Below are positions 35,882 to 44,824 of a stretch of DNA of 64,000 nt, piece by piece. The notes below the pieces were generated by a model. It saw only the letters and a program-made list of their open reading frames with translations. It made no database searches and was not told where the DNA came from. The position numbers and the translations under genes are program-made. The DNA is taken from contig NZ_JAAUWW010000007.1 in NCBI RefSeq assembly GCF_014694375.1, positions 1-64,000 on the forward strand, in the 5' to 3' direction. Positions within the stretch are counted from its first letter, which is position 1; each line of letters starts with the position of its first letter. Origin of the DNA: Vibrio sp. S17_S38 (GTDB lineage: Bacteria; Pseudomonadota; Gammaproteobacteria; Enterobacterales; Vibrionaceae).

Positions 35882-36130
35882 ATTACCGCCTTATTTCTTT
35901 CATCAGCTTTCATCTAAAAACACCAATCGTAAAGCCCTTAGACCCATGAGTAATCTACTTAACAACGCCATTATTGTAAAATAATATTGAACAATGTGTT
36001 TATTAACAGCCTTATTGTTTAATAAATACAACTCATGCACACTCTCTTTCATGGTAACGATATTTATTCGTTTCGGATATTTATCCATCAATTCAGCATT
36101 ACTTATAAAAAGTACATAAAAGGAGACATC

Positions 36131-36946
36131 ATGAAAATAGCCCCTGCTTTATTTGTCGGTCATGGTTCACCTATGTTTGCGCTAGAAACCGAAACAACAT
36201 TAGATAACGGACAAGTTTCCGCAAGCCACATCTTGCAGCAATATCGACATCATTTTGATGACGTCAAAGCGATTGTGGTGGTATCGGCCCATTGGCTAAC
36301 GCGAGGCGTAACGGAAGTAACCTCATCTAAGCAACCCGAAACTATTCATGATTTTGGTGGTTTTCCTGATGAACTGTACCAATTACGCTATCCGGTGCTA
36401 GGCGATGCTAACTTGGCGGCAATGATCGTGAATCAATTAACACAAGCAGGGATCACGACACAATTAAATGCTGAACGTGGGCTTGATCATGGCGTGTGGG
36501 TCCCGCTGATACATCTTGTACCAAAGGCCAATATTTCCGTGGTACAGGTGTCGATCGATTTTACGGCAAGTCCACAAGCCTTATGGCAATTAGGTCAGCA
36601 ATTGTCTTTTTTGAGGCAGCAAGGTATTGCATTGATTGGCTCCGGTTCGCTAACGCATAATTTACGTCACTTGCACGCCGATCATTCTCGTGTGGCTCAA
36701 TATGCATTAACGTTTCAGCAATGGATCAGGAAAGGTATTCAAGAGCGCAATGTTGATGCTTTGATACAAGCGGAATCACTTGCGCCACATTTTAAAGAAG
36801 CACACCCAAGTTCAGACCATTTTCTGCCGCTACTGTTTGCACTCGGTGCTAGCCAAGACAATGATCAACTTGAAGTCTTAGACGGTGGAATGTATTACGG
36901 CGCCTTATCAATGGAATCGTATTTATGGCAAACCACTCAAAATTAA
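36131..36946 (+). CDS. ygiD: Class III extradiol dioxygenase, YgiD/DODA-like
   Basis: A 271-residue protein of the LigB superfamily, close to 4,5-DOPA extradiol dioxygenases (YgiD). Typical segments are PALFVGHGSPMFALE with a metal-ligand His near residue 12, VVVSAHWLTRGV with His near 55, the GLDHGVWVPL motif near 118 and GSGSLTHNLR near 175. The ATG at 36131 after AAAAGGAG was chosen over the upstream frame start. Its physiological substrate in vibrios is not known. It is divergent from LysR and followed by DoxX, 86 bp downstream. Confidence 0.85.
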   Translation: MKIAPALFVGHGSPMFALETETTLDNGQVSASHILQQYRHHFDDVKAIVVVSAHWLTRGVTEVTSSKQPETIHDFGGFPDELYQLRYPVLGDANLAAMIVNQLTQAGITTQLNAERGLDHGVWVPLIHLVPKANISVVQVSIDFTASPQALWQLGQQLSFLRQQGIALIGSGSLTHNLRHLHADHSRVAQYALTFQQWIRKGIQERNVDALIQAESLAPHFKEAHPSSDHFLPLLFALGASQDNDQLEVLDGGMYYGALSMESYLWQTTQN

Positions 36947-37032
36947 CGTTTACTATTTTAATAATAGCGATGGAACTAAACCTTTCTGTCGTTGCTCCAA
37001 CTCACAACTAATTACTTGATAAGGATATATTT

Positions 37033-37473
37033 ATGTCAACTTTACAACGCGTATTAACCTCGCATTCAAGCTACGCTCCTCTTATTTTACGTGTTCCAAC
37101 GGGTTTAATCTTAATGGCGCACGGTAGCCAAAAACTATTTGGCTTCTTTGGCGGTGGCGGCCTTGCAGGAACAGGCCAATTTATGGCCTCTCTTGGTTTA
37201 AACCCGGGTGAATTGATGGCCTTTTTAGCCGGTAGCGGTGAATTTTTTGGCGGTTTATTCTTACTGATTGGTTTATTGACTCGCCCAGCCGCAGCAGTTG
37301 TCGCCTTTACTATGCTAGTCGCTATTTTCTCAGTGCATATCAGCCACGGTTTATTCTTATCCAATGGCGGCTATGAATATGGTTTGGCATTATTCGCTAT
37401 TGCGGCGTCACTGATGTTCTCTGGTGGCGGTAAAGTAGCCTTGGATAACTTGGCTCTGAAAAAATTGTCTTAA
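37033..37473 (+). CDS. DoxX family membrane protein
   Basis: A 146-residue inner-membrane protein with four hydrophobic helices and the DoxX signatures ILRVPTGLILMAHGSQKLFG and GSGEFFGGLFLLIGLLTRPAA. DoxX-family proteins are linked to quinone or thiol redox stress, but the reaction is not established here. It is probably cotranscribed with the dioxygenase and controlled by the LysR protein; LysR, an oxidoreductase and DoxX often travel together. A hairpin follows at 37507-37541. Confidence 0.85.
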   Translation: MSTLQRVLTSHSSYAPLILRVPTGLILMAHGSQKLFGFFGGGGLAGTGQFMASLGLNPGELMAFLAGSGEFFGGLFLLIGLLTRPAAAVVAFTMLVAIFSVHISHGLFLSNGGYEYGLALFAIAASLMFSGGGKVALDNLALKKLS

Positions 37474-37506
37474 TTGCAAAGTTGTCTTAATTGTAAGCAA
37501 GATACA

Positions 37507-37541
37507 TTGCCGCTCTGTGATGCTAAGTCACAAAGCGGCAA
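37507..37541 (+). terminator. Probable terminator after doxX
   Basis: TTGCCGCTCTGTGA ... TCACAAAGCGGCAA form 14-bp arms with one mismatch and a 7-base loop. The following sequence has only a weak T-run, so termination may be factor assisted. Confidence 0.6.
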
Positions 37542-37731
37542 ACTAACCTTTACATCTTCAGCATGAATCGCTCGCCTGCATGCAATATCCCACAGTGGCA
37601 GTTTTTTCACAGTGGCGACCTTTCACAATACCAATTTTCAACAATGACAGCCTAGCCATTTAGATGGCTAAATTTGACATTTCAACGTCAGAGCATTACT
37701 CTTGCCGACCTTTTATGACTCGGCCACCTTT

Positions 37732-39111
37732 ATGTCTACTCGTCCAACGGCGCCATCTCTTCAATCTCAGCCATCCAATGGATTAGCTTTATTGCCTCTT
37801 GTGATATTTCTAGCACTCTTTATTGGTGTTGGAGCTTATCTTACTTACCAAGGTGTCGATTTCGCTTTTTATCAATTGCCAGCACCGATCGCGACTCTGC
37901 CAGCCATTGTCGTGGCAATAATATTGAGTAAAGAAAAGCTGAATAAAGCCATTGAACAATTTTTACATGGCGTGGGACATCCTGACATTATTGCCATGTG
38001 CATGATTTATTTACTTGCAGGTGCGTTTGCGGCCGTCGCCAAAGCATCCGGTGGCGTGGATGCAACGGTAAATTTAGGTTTATCACTGCTGCCAACTAGT
38101 ATGATCTTACCTGGTATTTTCTTAATCTCAGCCTTCATTGCCACTGCGATGGGCACCTCAATGGGAACTATTGCAGCAGTTGCACCTGTTGCGCTAGGGA
38201 TCGCTCAATCGGCAGGAATGAGCGTGCCATTAACCGCCGGTGTCGTATTAAGTGGCGCTATGTTTGGTGATAATTTATCTATTATTTCAGATACCACCAT
38301 CGCGGCAACTCGCTCACAAGGTTGTGAGATGAAAGACAAATTCCGCGAAAATATTCGCATTGCTCTTCCAGCAGCCATCATCACTTTGATCATTTTTGCC
38401 TTTAGCAGCACCGCGACACAAACCCCAACTACTGATTCTATAGAGTGGCTGAAAATTGCGCCTTATTTGGCTATTTTGATATTAGCTGTCTCTGGCGTGA
38501 ATGTGTTTGTAGTACTTGGACTGGGTATTGTCATGGCGGGTAGTGTGAGTTTATATTCACTCAATGACTATTCACTCACGCACCTGAGTAAAGATATTTA
38601 CGCAGGCTTTGGCAATATGCAGGAAATCTTTTTATTATCGATGTTGATTGGTGGGTTAAGCGAACTCATGCGCCAACAAGGTGGTTTAACGTTTTTAACT
38701 CAGTTAGTCAGCAAAGTGATAAGCCGATTTGGCAGTCAACATTCCTCACAAGCCAATTCACGCGCCAGTGAAGTCGGCATTGCCGGTTTAGTGTCATTAA
38801 CCAATATTTGTACTGCCAATAACACCGTAGCGATCATTGTATCGGGCAGCGTCGCACGCCAACTTGCAGAAGAAAATAATGTCTCCGCCAAACGTTCAGC
38901 AAGTTTGTTGGATATCTTTTCTTGCGTCATGCAAGGCTTATTACCTTATGGCGCACAAGTGTTATTGCTCGGATCAGTGTTTGGTTTATCACCGTTGCAA
39001 ATTGTCGCCAACTCTTACTATTGCATGTTATTAGCCATCACCGCGTTAGTGTCTATTTTTATTAAGCATCAAGGGCGTAAACATCAAGAACGTAATCAAG
39101 CGGCGCTATAA
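37732..39111 (+). CDS. NhaC-family Na+/H+ antiporter or related carrier
   Basis: A 459-residue polytopic inner-membrane protein of the NhaC/ArsB-like family with about 11-12 hydrophobic segments. Family motifs are GTSMGTIAAVAPVALGIA near residue 140 and SGAMFGDNLSIISDTTIAATRSQG near residue 170; the latter is characteristic. Sodium/proton exchange is the usual assignment, but relatives carry amino acids or malate/lactate, so the substrate is not certain. ATG at 37732 is preferred; the frame opens at TTG 37702. The 258 bp upstream hold small dyads (for example TAGCCAT-ttag-ATGGCTA) but no recognised riboswitch. Confidence 0.78.
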   Translation: MSTRPTAPSLQSQPSNGLALLPLVIFLALFIGVGAYLTYQGVDFAFYQLPAPIATLPAIVVAIILSKEKLNKAIEQFLHGVGHPDIIAMCMIYLLAGAFAAVAKASGGVDATVNLGLSLLPTSMILPGIFLISAFIATAMGTSMGTIAAVAPVALGIAQSAGMSVPLTAGVVLSGAMFGDNLSIISDTTIAATRSQGCEMKDKFRENIRIALPAAIITLIIFAFSSTATQTPTTDSIEWLKIAPYLAILILAVSGVNVFVVLGLGIVMAGSVSLYSLNDYSLTHLSKDIYAGFGNMQEIFLLSMLIGGLSELMRQQGGLTFLTQLVSKVISRFGSQHSSQANSRASEVGIAGLVSLTNICTANNTVAIIVSGSVARQLAEENNVSAKRSASLLDIFSCVMQGLLPYGAQVLLLGSVFGLSPLQIVANSYYCMLLAITALVSIFIKHQGRKHQERNQAAL

Positions 39112-39212
39112 TTGATTTAAAATACTAATTTAACTACAAACATTACTTTAACTAAACTGCATTAATGAGTGCTTGCACATCGGATGAACAAGCACTCCAG
39201 CCCGAATAAATT

Positions 39213-39761
39213 TTATTTCTTTTGGTATTTAGCTTCCGCGTCAAGTAAGCCTTTTTTACATTCAATGCCACCAGCATAACCGGTTAATTTACCGTTCTTA
39301 CCAATCACACGGTGGCATGGCACGATAATCGAAATTGGATTTTTACCATTCGCAAGCCCCACCGCTCGCACGGCTTTAGGATTATCAATCGCATTAGCAA
39401 GATCTTGATAACTCCACGTTTCACCATAAGGAATGGTGGTTAATGCTTGCCACACTTTTTGTTGAAACTCGGTTCCCACCGCCGCTAATGGCAAATCAAA
39501 ACTCGATAACTCACCATTAAAGTATTTCTTTAACTGAGATAACGCACGAGCAAGCACTAACTTACCATGCTCACTGACTTGTTCACTCAAGCGCTCACTT
39601 TCAATATATTCGCCTAAATCTGTTGGCTTAGTGGTGTAGGTAGCAAACCACACACCTAGTAAACCTTTTTCACAAGCTTGAATCGTCACCTCACCAAATG
39701 GGCTTGGCATGGTGGTATAACATGATTCTATTGCGGTATTTTTCTGAATGTTTGCCATCAC
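39213..39761 (-). CDS. ogt: Methylated-DNA--protein-cysteine methyltransferase
   Basis: Ogt repairs O6-alkylguanine in DNA by suicidal transfer to cysteine. The 182-residue protein ends in the alkyltransferase domain with VGLANGKNPISIIVPCHRVIGKNGKLTGYAGG (residues 130-163), which contains the acceptor Cys in PCHRV. Two adjacent ATG codons are possible starts (39761 and 39758). It lies 12 bp downstream of the Ada-AlkA fusion gene and is surely cotranscribed with it, which supplies the O6 activity that the fusion lacks. Confidence 0.93.
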   Translation of the reverse strand: MMANIQKNTAIESCYTTMPSPFGEVTIQACEKGLLGVWFATYTTKPTDLGEYIESERLSEQVSEHGKLVLARALSQLKKYFNGELSSFDLPLAAVGTEFQQKVWQALTTIPYGETWSYQDLANAIDNPKAVRAVGLANGKNPISIIVPCHRVIGKNGKLTGYAGGIECKKGLLDAEAKYQKK

Positions 39762-39773
39762 TATGATCCTATT

Positions 39774-41165
39774 CTATAAATTCCAAAGATGAAAAGTGGC
39801 GTAACTTCCCCAAGGCGATGCTGTTTCCGAGGTTAACTGCGGAAAATTTACTAATGCCTTTTTTACCACCAAATCTTTATCCAATAAACGATCCGGTTGA
39901 GATAAACCTCGAAGCTGAGCGTAACTGATTGTCCATGGTCCAATACCTTTTAACGACAACCATTCAGAAGGTTCAACTTGGGATTGAGCTACCATAAATT
40001 CAGCAAAACGATGCAGGGTATCTTTGCGACTTTGTGGCATACGCAGAAAACTCAGATCCGCTTGTGCTATTTGATGCGGTTCAGGAAAATAGCAGCTACC
40101 TTTCTCGCATAAGGTGTGGACTAAAAGATTCAATTGACCAATGGCTGCCGTCACAGAAACTTGCTGACCTAAAATAGCTCGAACGCCTGCCTCCCAAGCA
40201 TTCCACGTTCCAGGAATGCGAACCCCTTTTTGATGAACGAGCTCTGGCGCAACCTTGTCTAAATGCTGCTCAATCACATCGGTATCAGCGTCCAAATCTA
40301 GCATGCGCCGCACTTGATTGACTAATGCACGCAGTTGAGAAATGTCTTCTAACTCAAATTCCATCACCAAAGCATGCTCGGATTTTTTACTTATGCGAAA
40401 CCAAGCAAAAGCATCATTAATTTTCACCTGTCGTTCATAATGCATATTGGTCACAGTTTCAACGCCAGCAATCGCTCGACGTGCATAAAACGCCAGCATA
40501 AATGGCCAATCAATCTGTCCTTTAAAAGGAAGTTCAATACTCTTTTTTACGCCTGAATGATGAGACTGACGACGAATTTTTGAAGGCGATAAAGAGAGAT
40601 ATTGTTGAAAGGCATCATTAAAGCGCCTCACACTATTAAAACCAGAAGCGAAAGCAATATCGGTCATGCTCATCGAACTAGAGTGCAATAATTGTTTAGC
40701 AAACATTAATTGCTGCAGTTGAGCGTAGCGTTTTGGTGAGATTCCAAGGTAGCGCTGAAACAATTGACGAAGATAACGATCACTGACGCCGACTCTTTCC
40801 GCTAAAGAGGTTAACGATGAATGTTGTAATTCACCATTATCAATCAGTTTTAAAGCACGAATAAAGGTCGTTTCTACCCCTTTCCACGCCCATGATTCTG
40901 GTGCACTGTCTGGACGGCAACGTAAACACGGGCGAAACCCAGATTCCAGTGCTTGGGCTTTATTTGCAAAATATTGTACATTTTCTTCTTTCGGTAACAC
41001 CGCTGGGCAAATTGGTCGACAAAAAATACCCGTCGTTTTCACCGCAATAAAAAATTGCCCATCAAACCGTTGATCACGCGATAACCGAGCTTGTTGGCAT
41101 TGTTCTATCGTCAAGGACGAATAATCAAAGGTTGAATTGTTAGGCATCATGATTTTCTCATCCAT
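39774..41165 (-). CDS. Ada N-terminal/AraC regulator fused to AlkA DNA glycosylase
   Basis: A 463-residue fusion. Residues 10-95 form the Ada zinc domain with four cysteines (GIFCRPICPA and RPCLRCRPD) that senses methylphosphotriesters. Residues 105-205 are an AraC-type DNA-binding region (LTSLAERVGVSDRYLRQLFQRYLGISPKRY, MTDIAFASGFNSVRRFNDAF). The rest is AlkA: N-terminal domain, then the helix-hairpin-helix SLKGIGPWTISYAQLRGL and the catalytic Asp region DRLLDKDLVVKKAL, which excises 3-methyladenine. The protein can thus both sense alkylation and repair bases. It leads the operon with ogt and is divergent from ydeP. Confidence 0.9.
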   Translation of the reverse strand: MDEKIMMPNNSTFDYSSLTIEQCQQARLSRDQRFDGQFFIAVKTTGIFCRPICPAVLPKEENVQYFANKAQALESGFRPCLRCRPDSAPESWAWKGVETTFIRALKLIDNGELQHSSLTSLAERVGVSDRYLRQLFQRYLGISPKRYAQLQQLMFAKQLLHSSSMSMTDIAFASGFNSVRRFNDAFQQYLSLSPSKIRRQSHHSGVKKSIELPFKGQIDWPFMLAFYARRAIAGVETVTNMHYERQVKINDAFAWFRISKKSEHALVMEFELEDISQLRALVNQVRRMLDLDADTDVIEQHLDKVAPELVHQKGVRIPGTWNAWEAGVRAILGQQVSVTAAIGQLNLLVHTLCEKGSCYFPEPHQIAQADLSFLRMPQSRKDTLHRFAEFMVAQSQVEPSEWLSLKGIGPWTISYAQLRGLSQPDRLLDKDLVVKKALVNFPQLTSETASPWGSYATFHLWNL

Positions 41166-41238
41166 TTCTATTCACACAGTATATAAGCCAAACCCATTTT
41201 CACTAGCCATTTTCGGAACTGAACACTCTTCTATACTT

Positions 41239-41273
41239 AACCAATCCTGAAAACTGTGTTTGCAGGATTGGTT
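41239..41273. promoter_or_regulatory. Perfect inverted repeat between ada-alkA and ydeP
   Basis: AACCAATCCTG (41239-41249) and CAGGATTGGTT (41263-41273) form perfect 11-bp arms with a 13-base centre in the divergent promoter region. A TTTATATATT run follows on the plus strand. It may be an operator for the Ada-type regulator or an RNA hairpin; the sequence does not decide. Confidence 0.45.
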
Positions 41274-41373
41274 TATATATTGCGAGTTTTTTTGATCTTC
41301 ATAGCAACCAGATAAGATATGATTAACTTCGATAAAGAATAATTCAGTATCAGTGATTCCAAGGAAAATATTT

Positions 41374-43704
41374 ATGGCGATAAAAAAATACACTCATGCA
41401 GCCGGCGGTTGGGGTGCATTAGTTAGCACAGGAAAGCATCTTCTCAAAAGTGAGAATGTCGCCAAAAATATCCGTAATCTGATGCGCACCAATCAAGATA
41501 AAGGTTTTGACTGCCCAGGTTGTGCTTGGGGTGAAGATGGTGAAAAAGGCTTTTTTCATTTCTGTGAGAACGGAGCGAAAGCCGTCAATTGGGAAGGAAC
41601 AAGCCGCCGAGTTGGTGGAGCTTTCTTCGCTGAGAATTCCGTTAATTCGCTGCGTAAGCAAAGTGATTATTACCTTGAATATCAAGGCCGTCTAAACCAA
41701 CCCGTTAGCTATAATGCCGACTCTGATCATTATGAAGCCATCAGTTGGGATCATGCATTCGCCCTGATTGCAAAGCATTTAAAACAATTAGAATCACCAA
41801 ACCAAGCCGAATTTTACACCTCAGGCCGAGCCAGTAATGAAGCCGCTTTTTTATATCAATTATTTGCACGATCCGTGGGTACCAATAACTTCCCCGATTG
41901 TTCAAACATGTGCCATGAAGCAACCAGTGTGGCCTTATCCCAATCTATTGGTATTGGTAAAGGCACCACCCGCATGGATGACTTTGCCAAAGCGGATGCT
42001 ATTTTCTTATTTGGACAAAACCCTGCCACCAACCACCCAAGAATGATGGATACCTTATACAAAGCATCACGTCGAGGCGCTTCCATTGTGTCTTTTAACA
42101 ATTTAAAAGAACGTGGATTAGAACGCTTTACCAATCCTCAAAACAAAATTGAGATGATAACCAATGGATCAACGCCAATTAGCGGCCATTACTTTACCCC
42201 CAAATTAGGCGGGGATATGGCGGCAGTGCGAGGAATGGTAAAAGCTTTGTATGAATTTGATAAAAAAGAACTATCCCAAGGTCGAGCATCTATTTTCGAT
42301 CACGCTTATATTGAAAAACACACCAATGGTATGCACACCTATTTGGATCAAGTCGATGCCACTAGTTGGGTTGAAATCATTGAACAATCAGGCCTAACTC
42401 AACAACAATTAGAAACCGCAGCAGACACTTATCGTAAAGCCGAGCGGGTGATCATTACTTGGGCAATGGGGATCACGCAGCACAAACACTCGGTCAATAC
42501 CATTCAAGAAATGGTTAACCTGCAATTATTGTTTGGTCAAATTGGTAAAGAAGGGGCTGGTGTCTGCCCTGTTCGCGGTCACAGTAATGTACAAGGCGAT
42601 CGCACCGTTGGCATTAACGAAAAACCATCCGCGTCTTTTATCGCAAAATTAGAAGAAGCTGTCGGATTTAAAGCGCCAACCAAGCCGGGTCATAATGTCG
42701 TAGAGTCGATAAAATCGATGCTGACAGGTGAAAGTAAAGTATTCATTGGACTGGGTGGTAACTTCGTATCCGCCACACCAGACACCCGGCTCACACAGCA
42801 AGCATTAGAAAGCTGTAATTTAACCGTTAACATCGCCACTAAATTAAATCGAACCCACTTGTCACCAGGTAAAGATTCATTGATCCTGCCATGTCTAGGT
42901 CGTACCGATGTTGACTGGCAAAAAGGCGGGCAACAATGCGTCACCGTAGAAGACTCTTTTAGCATGGTGCATGCATCTTACGGTGCAGTAAAGCATGATG
43001 AGCAAAGTAATGATCAAGGTGAAATGCGATCTGAACCAGCCATCATCGCAGGCATGGCTCAAACAACGCTAGGATCTTCTCCGGTTGATTGGTTATCACT
43101 AATTGAAGATTACGATCGCATTCGATCATTAATTGAAAAGGTGATCCCTGGATTTGAAGGCGTCAACGATAAGATCAAGCAACCGGGCGGTTTCTACTTA
43201 GGTAACTCCGCACGAGATAATAACTGGCAAACCAAAAGCGGCAAAGCCCAGTTTAATGCCCATTCACTGCCGACTCACTTACAACCCGCAGCATTACGAA
43301 AAATGAGTGATCAAGCCGTCTTTGTACTGCAAACCATGCGCTCTCACGATCAATATAATACCACCGTTTATGGGTTTGATGATCGCTATCGTGGCGTTTT
43401 TGGCGAACGTAAAGTGCTGTTTATGAATAAGAAAGACATTGAAGAAATAGGAATGAAAGCGGGCGATCGGGTCGATATACAATCGTTATACGCCGATGAA
43501 TATCAACGTGAGATATATGGCTTTAAATTGGTAGAGTATGAAATTCCAGAAGGTAACATTGCTGCCTATTTCCCAGAAGCTAACCCGTTAGTGGCTTTAC
43601 ATGACAGTGGTGACCTCAGTGACACTCCAGTTTCTAAGGCAATAGTGGTCACGCTGAAACTCAGTGCAAAAACCAGCGAAGATATCAATGTCGTGTCTTA
43701 TTAA
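41374..43704 (+). CDS. ydeP: FdhF/YdeP family molybdopterin oxidoreductase
   Basis: A 776-residue formate-dehydrogenase-like molybdoenzyme of the YdeP family. N-terminal cysteines GFDCPGCAWGEDGEKGFFHFCENG lie where an iron-sulfur cluster would bind. Molybdopterin-binding segments are EFYTSGRASNEAAFLYQLFARSVGTNNFPDCSNMCHEA (ligand region near residue 180), FLFGQNPATNHPRM and VCPVRGHSNVQGDRTVG. There is no twin-arginine signal, so it is cytosolic. ATG at 41374 follows AAGGAAAA. The true substrate of YdeP proteins is not settled; E. coli YdeP is linked to acid resistance. The maturation gene fdhD follows convergently. Confidence 0.88.
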   Translation: MAIKKYTHAAGGWGALVSTGKHLLKSENVAKNIRNLMRTNQDKGFDCPGCAWGEDGEKGFFHFCENGAKAVNWEGTSRRVGGAFFAENSVNSLRKQSDYYLEYQGRLNQPVSYNADSDHYEAISWDHAFALIAKHLKQLESPNQAEFYTSGRASNEAAFLYQLFARSVGTNNFPDCSNMCHEATSVALSQSIGIGKGTTRMDDFAKADAIFLFGQNPATNHPRMMDTLYKASRRGASIVSFNNLKERGLERFTNPQNKIEMITNGSTPISGHYFTPKLGGDMAAVRGMVKALYEFDKKELSQGRASIFDHAYIEKHTNGMHTYLDQVDATSWVEIIEQSGLTQQQLETAADTYRKAERVIITWAMGITQHKHSVNTIQEMVNLQLLFGQIGKEGAGVCPVRGHSNVQGDRTVGINEKPSASFIAKLEEAVGFKAPTKPGHNVVESIKSMLTGESKVFIGLGGNFVSATPDTRLTQQALESCNLTVNIATKLNRTHLSPGKDSLILPCLGRTDVDWQKGGQQCVTVEDSFSMVHASYGAVKHDEQSNDQGEMRSEPAIIAGMAQTTLGSSPVDWLSLIEDYDRIRSLIEKVIPGFEGVNDKIKQPGGFYLGNSARDNNWQTKSGKAQFNAHSLPTHLQPAALRKMSDQAVFVLQTMRSHDQYNTTVYGFDDRYRGVFGERKVLFMNKKDIEEIGMKAGDRVDIQSLYADEYQREIYGFKLVEYEIPEGNIAAYFPEANPLVALHDSGDLSDTPVSKAIVVTLKLSAKTSEDINVVSY

Positions 43705-43753
43705 AATAGGCGTAGCGTTGTGCAATACAAAGCTTAAGTTTTAGATATAAATA

Positions 43754-43786
43754 ACCCCCAATGTTGGTTCTCCAACGATTGGGGGT
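43754..43786. terminator. Bidirectional terminator between ydeP and fdhD
   Basis: ACCCCCAATGTTGG-ttct-CCAACGATTGGGGGT is a strong stem with one mismatch and a 4-base loop, placed between the convergent genes. Confidence 0.8.
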
Positions 43787-43849
43787 CAGTTCGCAATCAT
43801 GTTCTGCTTTTTTGTTCTCGGTTTTAACCCGCTTTTTTATCGAGCTTAC

Positions 43850-44689
43850 TTACCTAATCACTGTAATACGTTCAGGATAAGTATAAGCATCCGCTCGGCC
43901 GGGGCGACAAAAACCGACCAAGGTTAAATTGGATTTCTGCGCCAACTCCACTGCCATACTGGTGGCTGCCGAAATGGCCAACAATATCTCAATACCCGCA
44001 CTCACCACTTTTTGTACCATTTCAAAACTCGCTCGGCTGGTCACTAAAATGGCGCCGCCGCTCAATTTATTTCGAATAATATATCCAACCAACTTATCCA
44101 AAGCGATATGGCGACCAATGTCTTCACGTATTGCAATCATATTACCGTCGGCTGATATATAGGCCGCAGCATGAGTTGCTCCTGTCACTTGGTTCAGATT
44201 TTGTTGGGTATCAAGCTGCTGCAAAATGCCATCAATTTTTTGCCAAGGTAAAAAGGTTGTTTGAGACAAAGAAGCCAAAGGACGAACTACATGATCTAAA
44301 CTTTCAGATCCACAAATACCACAGCCCGTTCGACCAGCCATACTTCTGCGTACTTTTCTTAGTCGCTCCATACAACGATTCGCAATCTCAATATGAAGTT
44401 CAATACCGTTATCAGAGGCCACCTGCACAATGTCATGAATATCTCGACCATGGTCAATGATGCCCTCAGATAAGGAAAAACCCACCGCTAAATCTTCCAA
44501 ATGGCTAGCTGTACACATTAATACGGTATGAGAAATACCGTTATACACGAGCACTACCGCGGTTTCAGTGGCAAAGTTTTCATCCTCCAAGTTAGCGTCC
44601 GCATTGTGTCGAAAACGCATAACAGGAGCGGTGACAATGATCTTTTTTAGCGGTGATGGGAAAACAGATTTATTAGATTGTTGGGACAT
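43850..44689 (-). CDS. fdhD: Formate dehydrogenase accessory sulfurtransferase FdhD
   Basis: FdhD transfers sulfur from IscS to the molybdenum cofactor of formate dehydrogenase-type enzymes. ATG at 44689 gives 279 residues beginning MSQQSNKSV; the frame opens 87 bases earlier without a ribosome binding site. The CGICG motif with the two functional cysteines is near residue 120, and GRHIALDKLVGY and SRASFEMVQKVVSAGIEILLAISAAT are typical of the family. Next to ydeP it probably serves that enzyme. Confidence 0.92.
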   Translation of the reverse strand: MSQQSNKSVFPSPLKKIIVTAPVMRFRHNADANLEDENFATETAVVLVYNGISHTVLMCTASHLEDLAVGFSLSEGIIDHGRDIHDIVQVASDNGIELHIEIANRCMERLRKVRRSMAGRTGCGICGSESLDHVVRPLASLSQTTFLPWQKIDGILQQLDTQQNLNQVTGATHAAAYISADGNMIAIREDIGRHIALDKLVGYIIRNKLSGGAILVTSRASFEMVQKVVSAGIEILLAISAATSMAVELAQKSNLTLVGFCRPGRADAYTYPERITVIR

Positions 44690-44824
44690 TCGAGCATCTA
44701 ACCTAGTAATACACTTCATGAGTATAACGAAACTCGCATATTGATGCTGAAATAGCTCACTCAGGTAAATATTCATCTACCGCACGGTGCACCATATAGC
44801 AAGTGTTCCCACTACAACAAAACA

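Noticed and set aside
35903-36091. 62-codon minus-strand frame in the LysR-dioxygenase spacer
   Set aside because: AT-rich spacer with no ribosome binding site; more likely the divergent promoter region.
37542-37731. Riboswitch upstream of the NhaC-family gene
   Set aside because: The spacer has small dyads and repeated CACAGTGGC words, but no recognisable riboswitch core.
41172-41393. 73-codon minus-strand frame upstream of ada-alkA
   Set aside because: It covers the ydeP ribosome binding site and the inverted repeat, has no family resemblance and no ribosome binding site.
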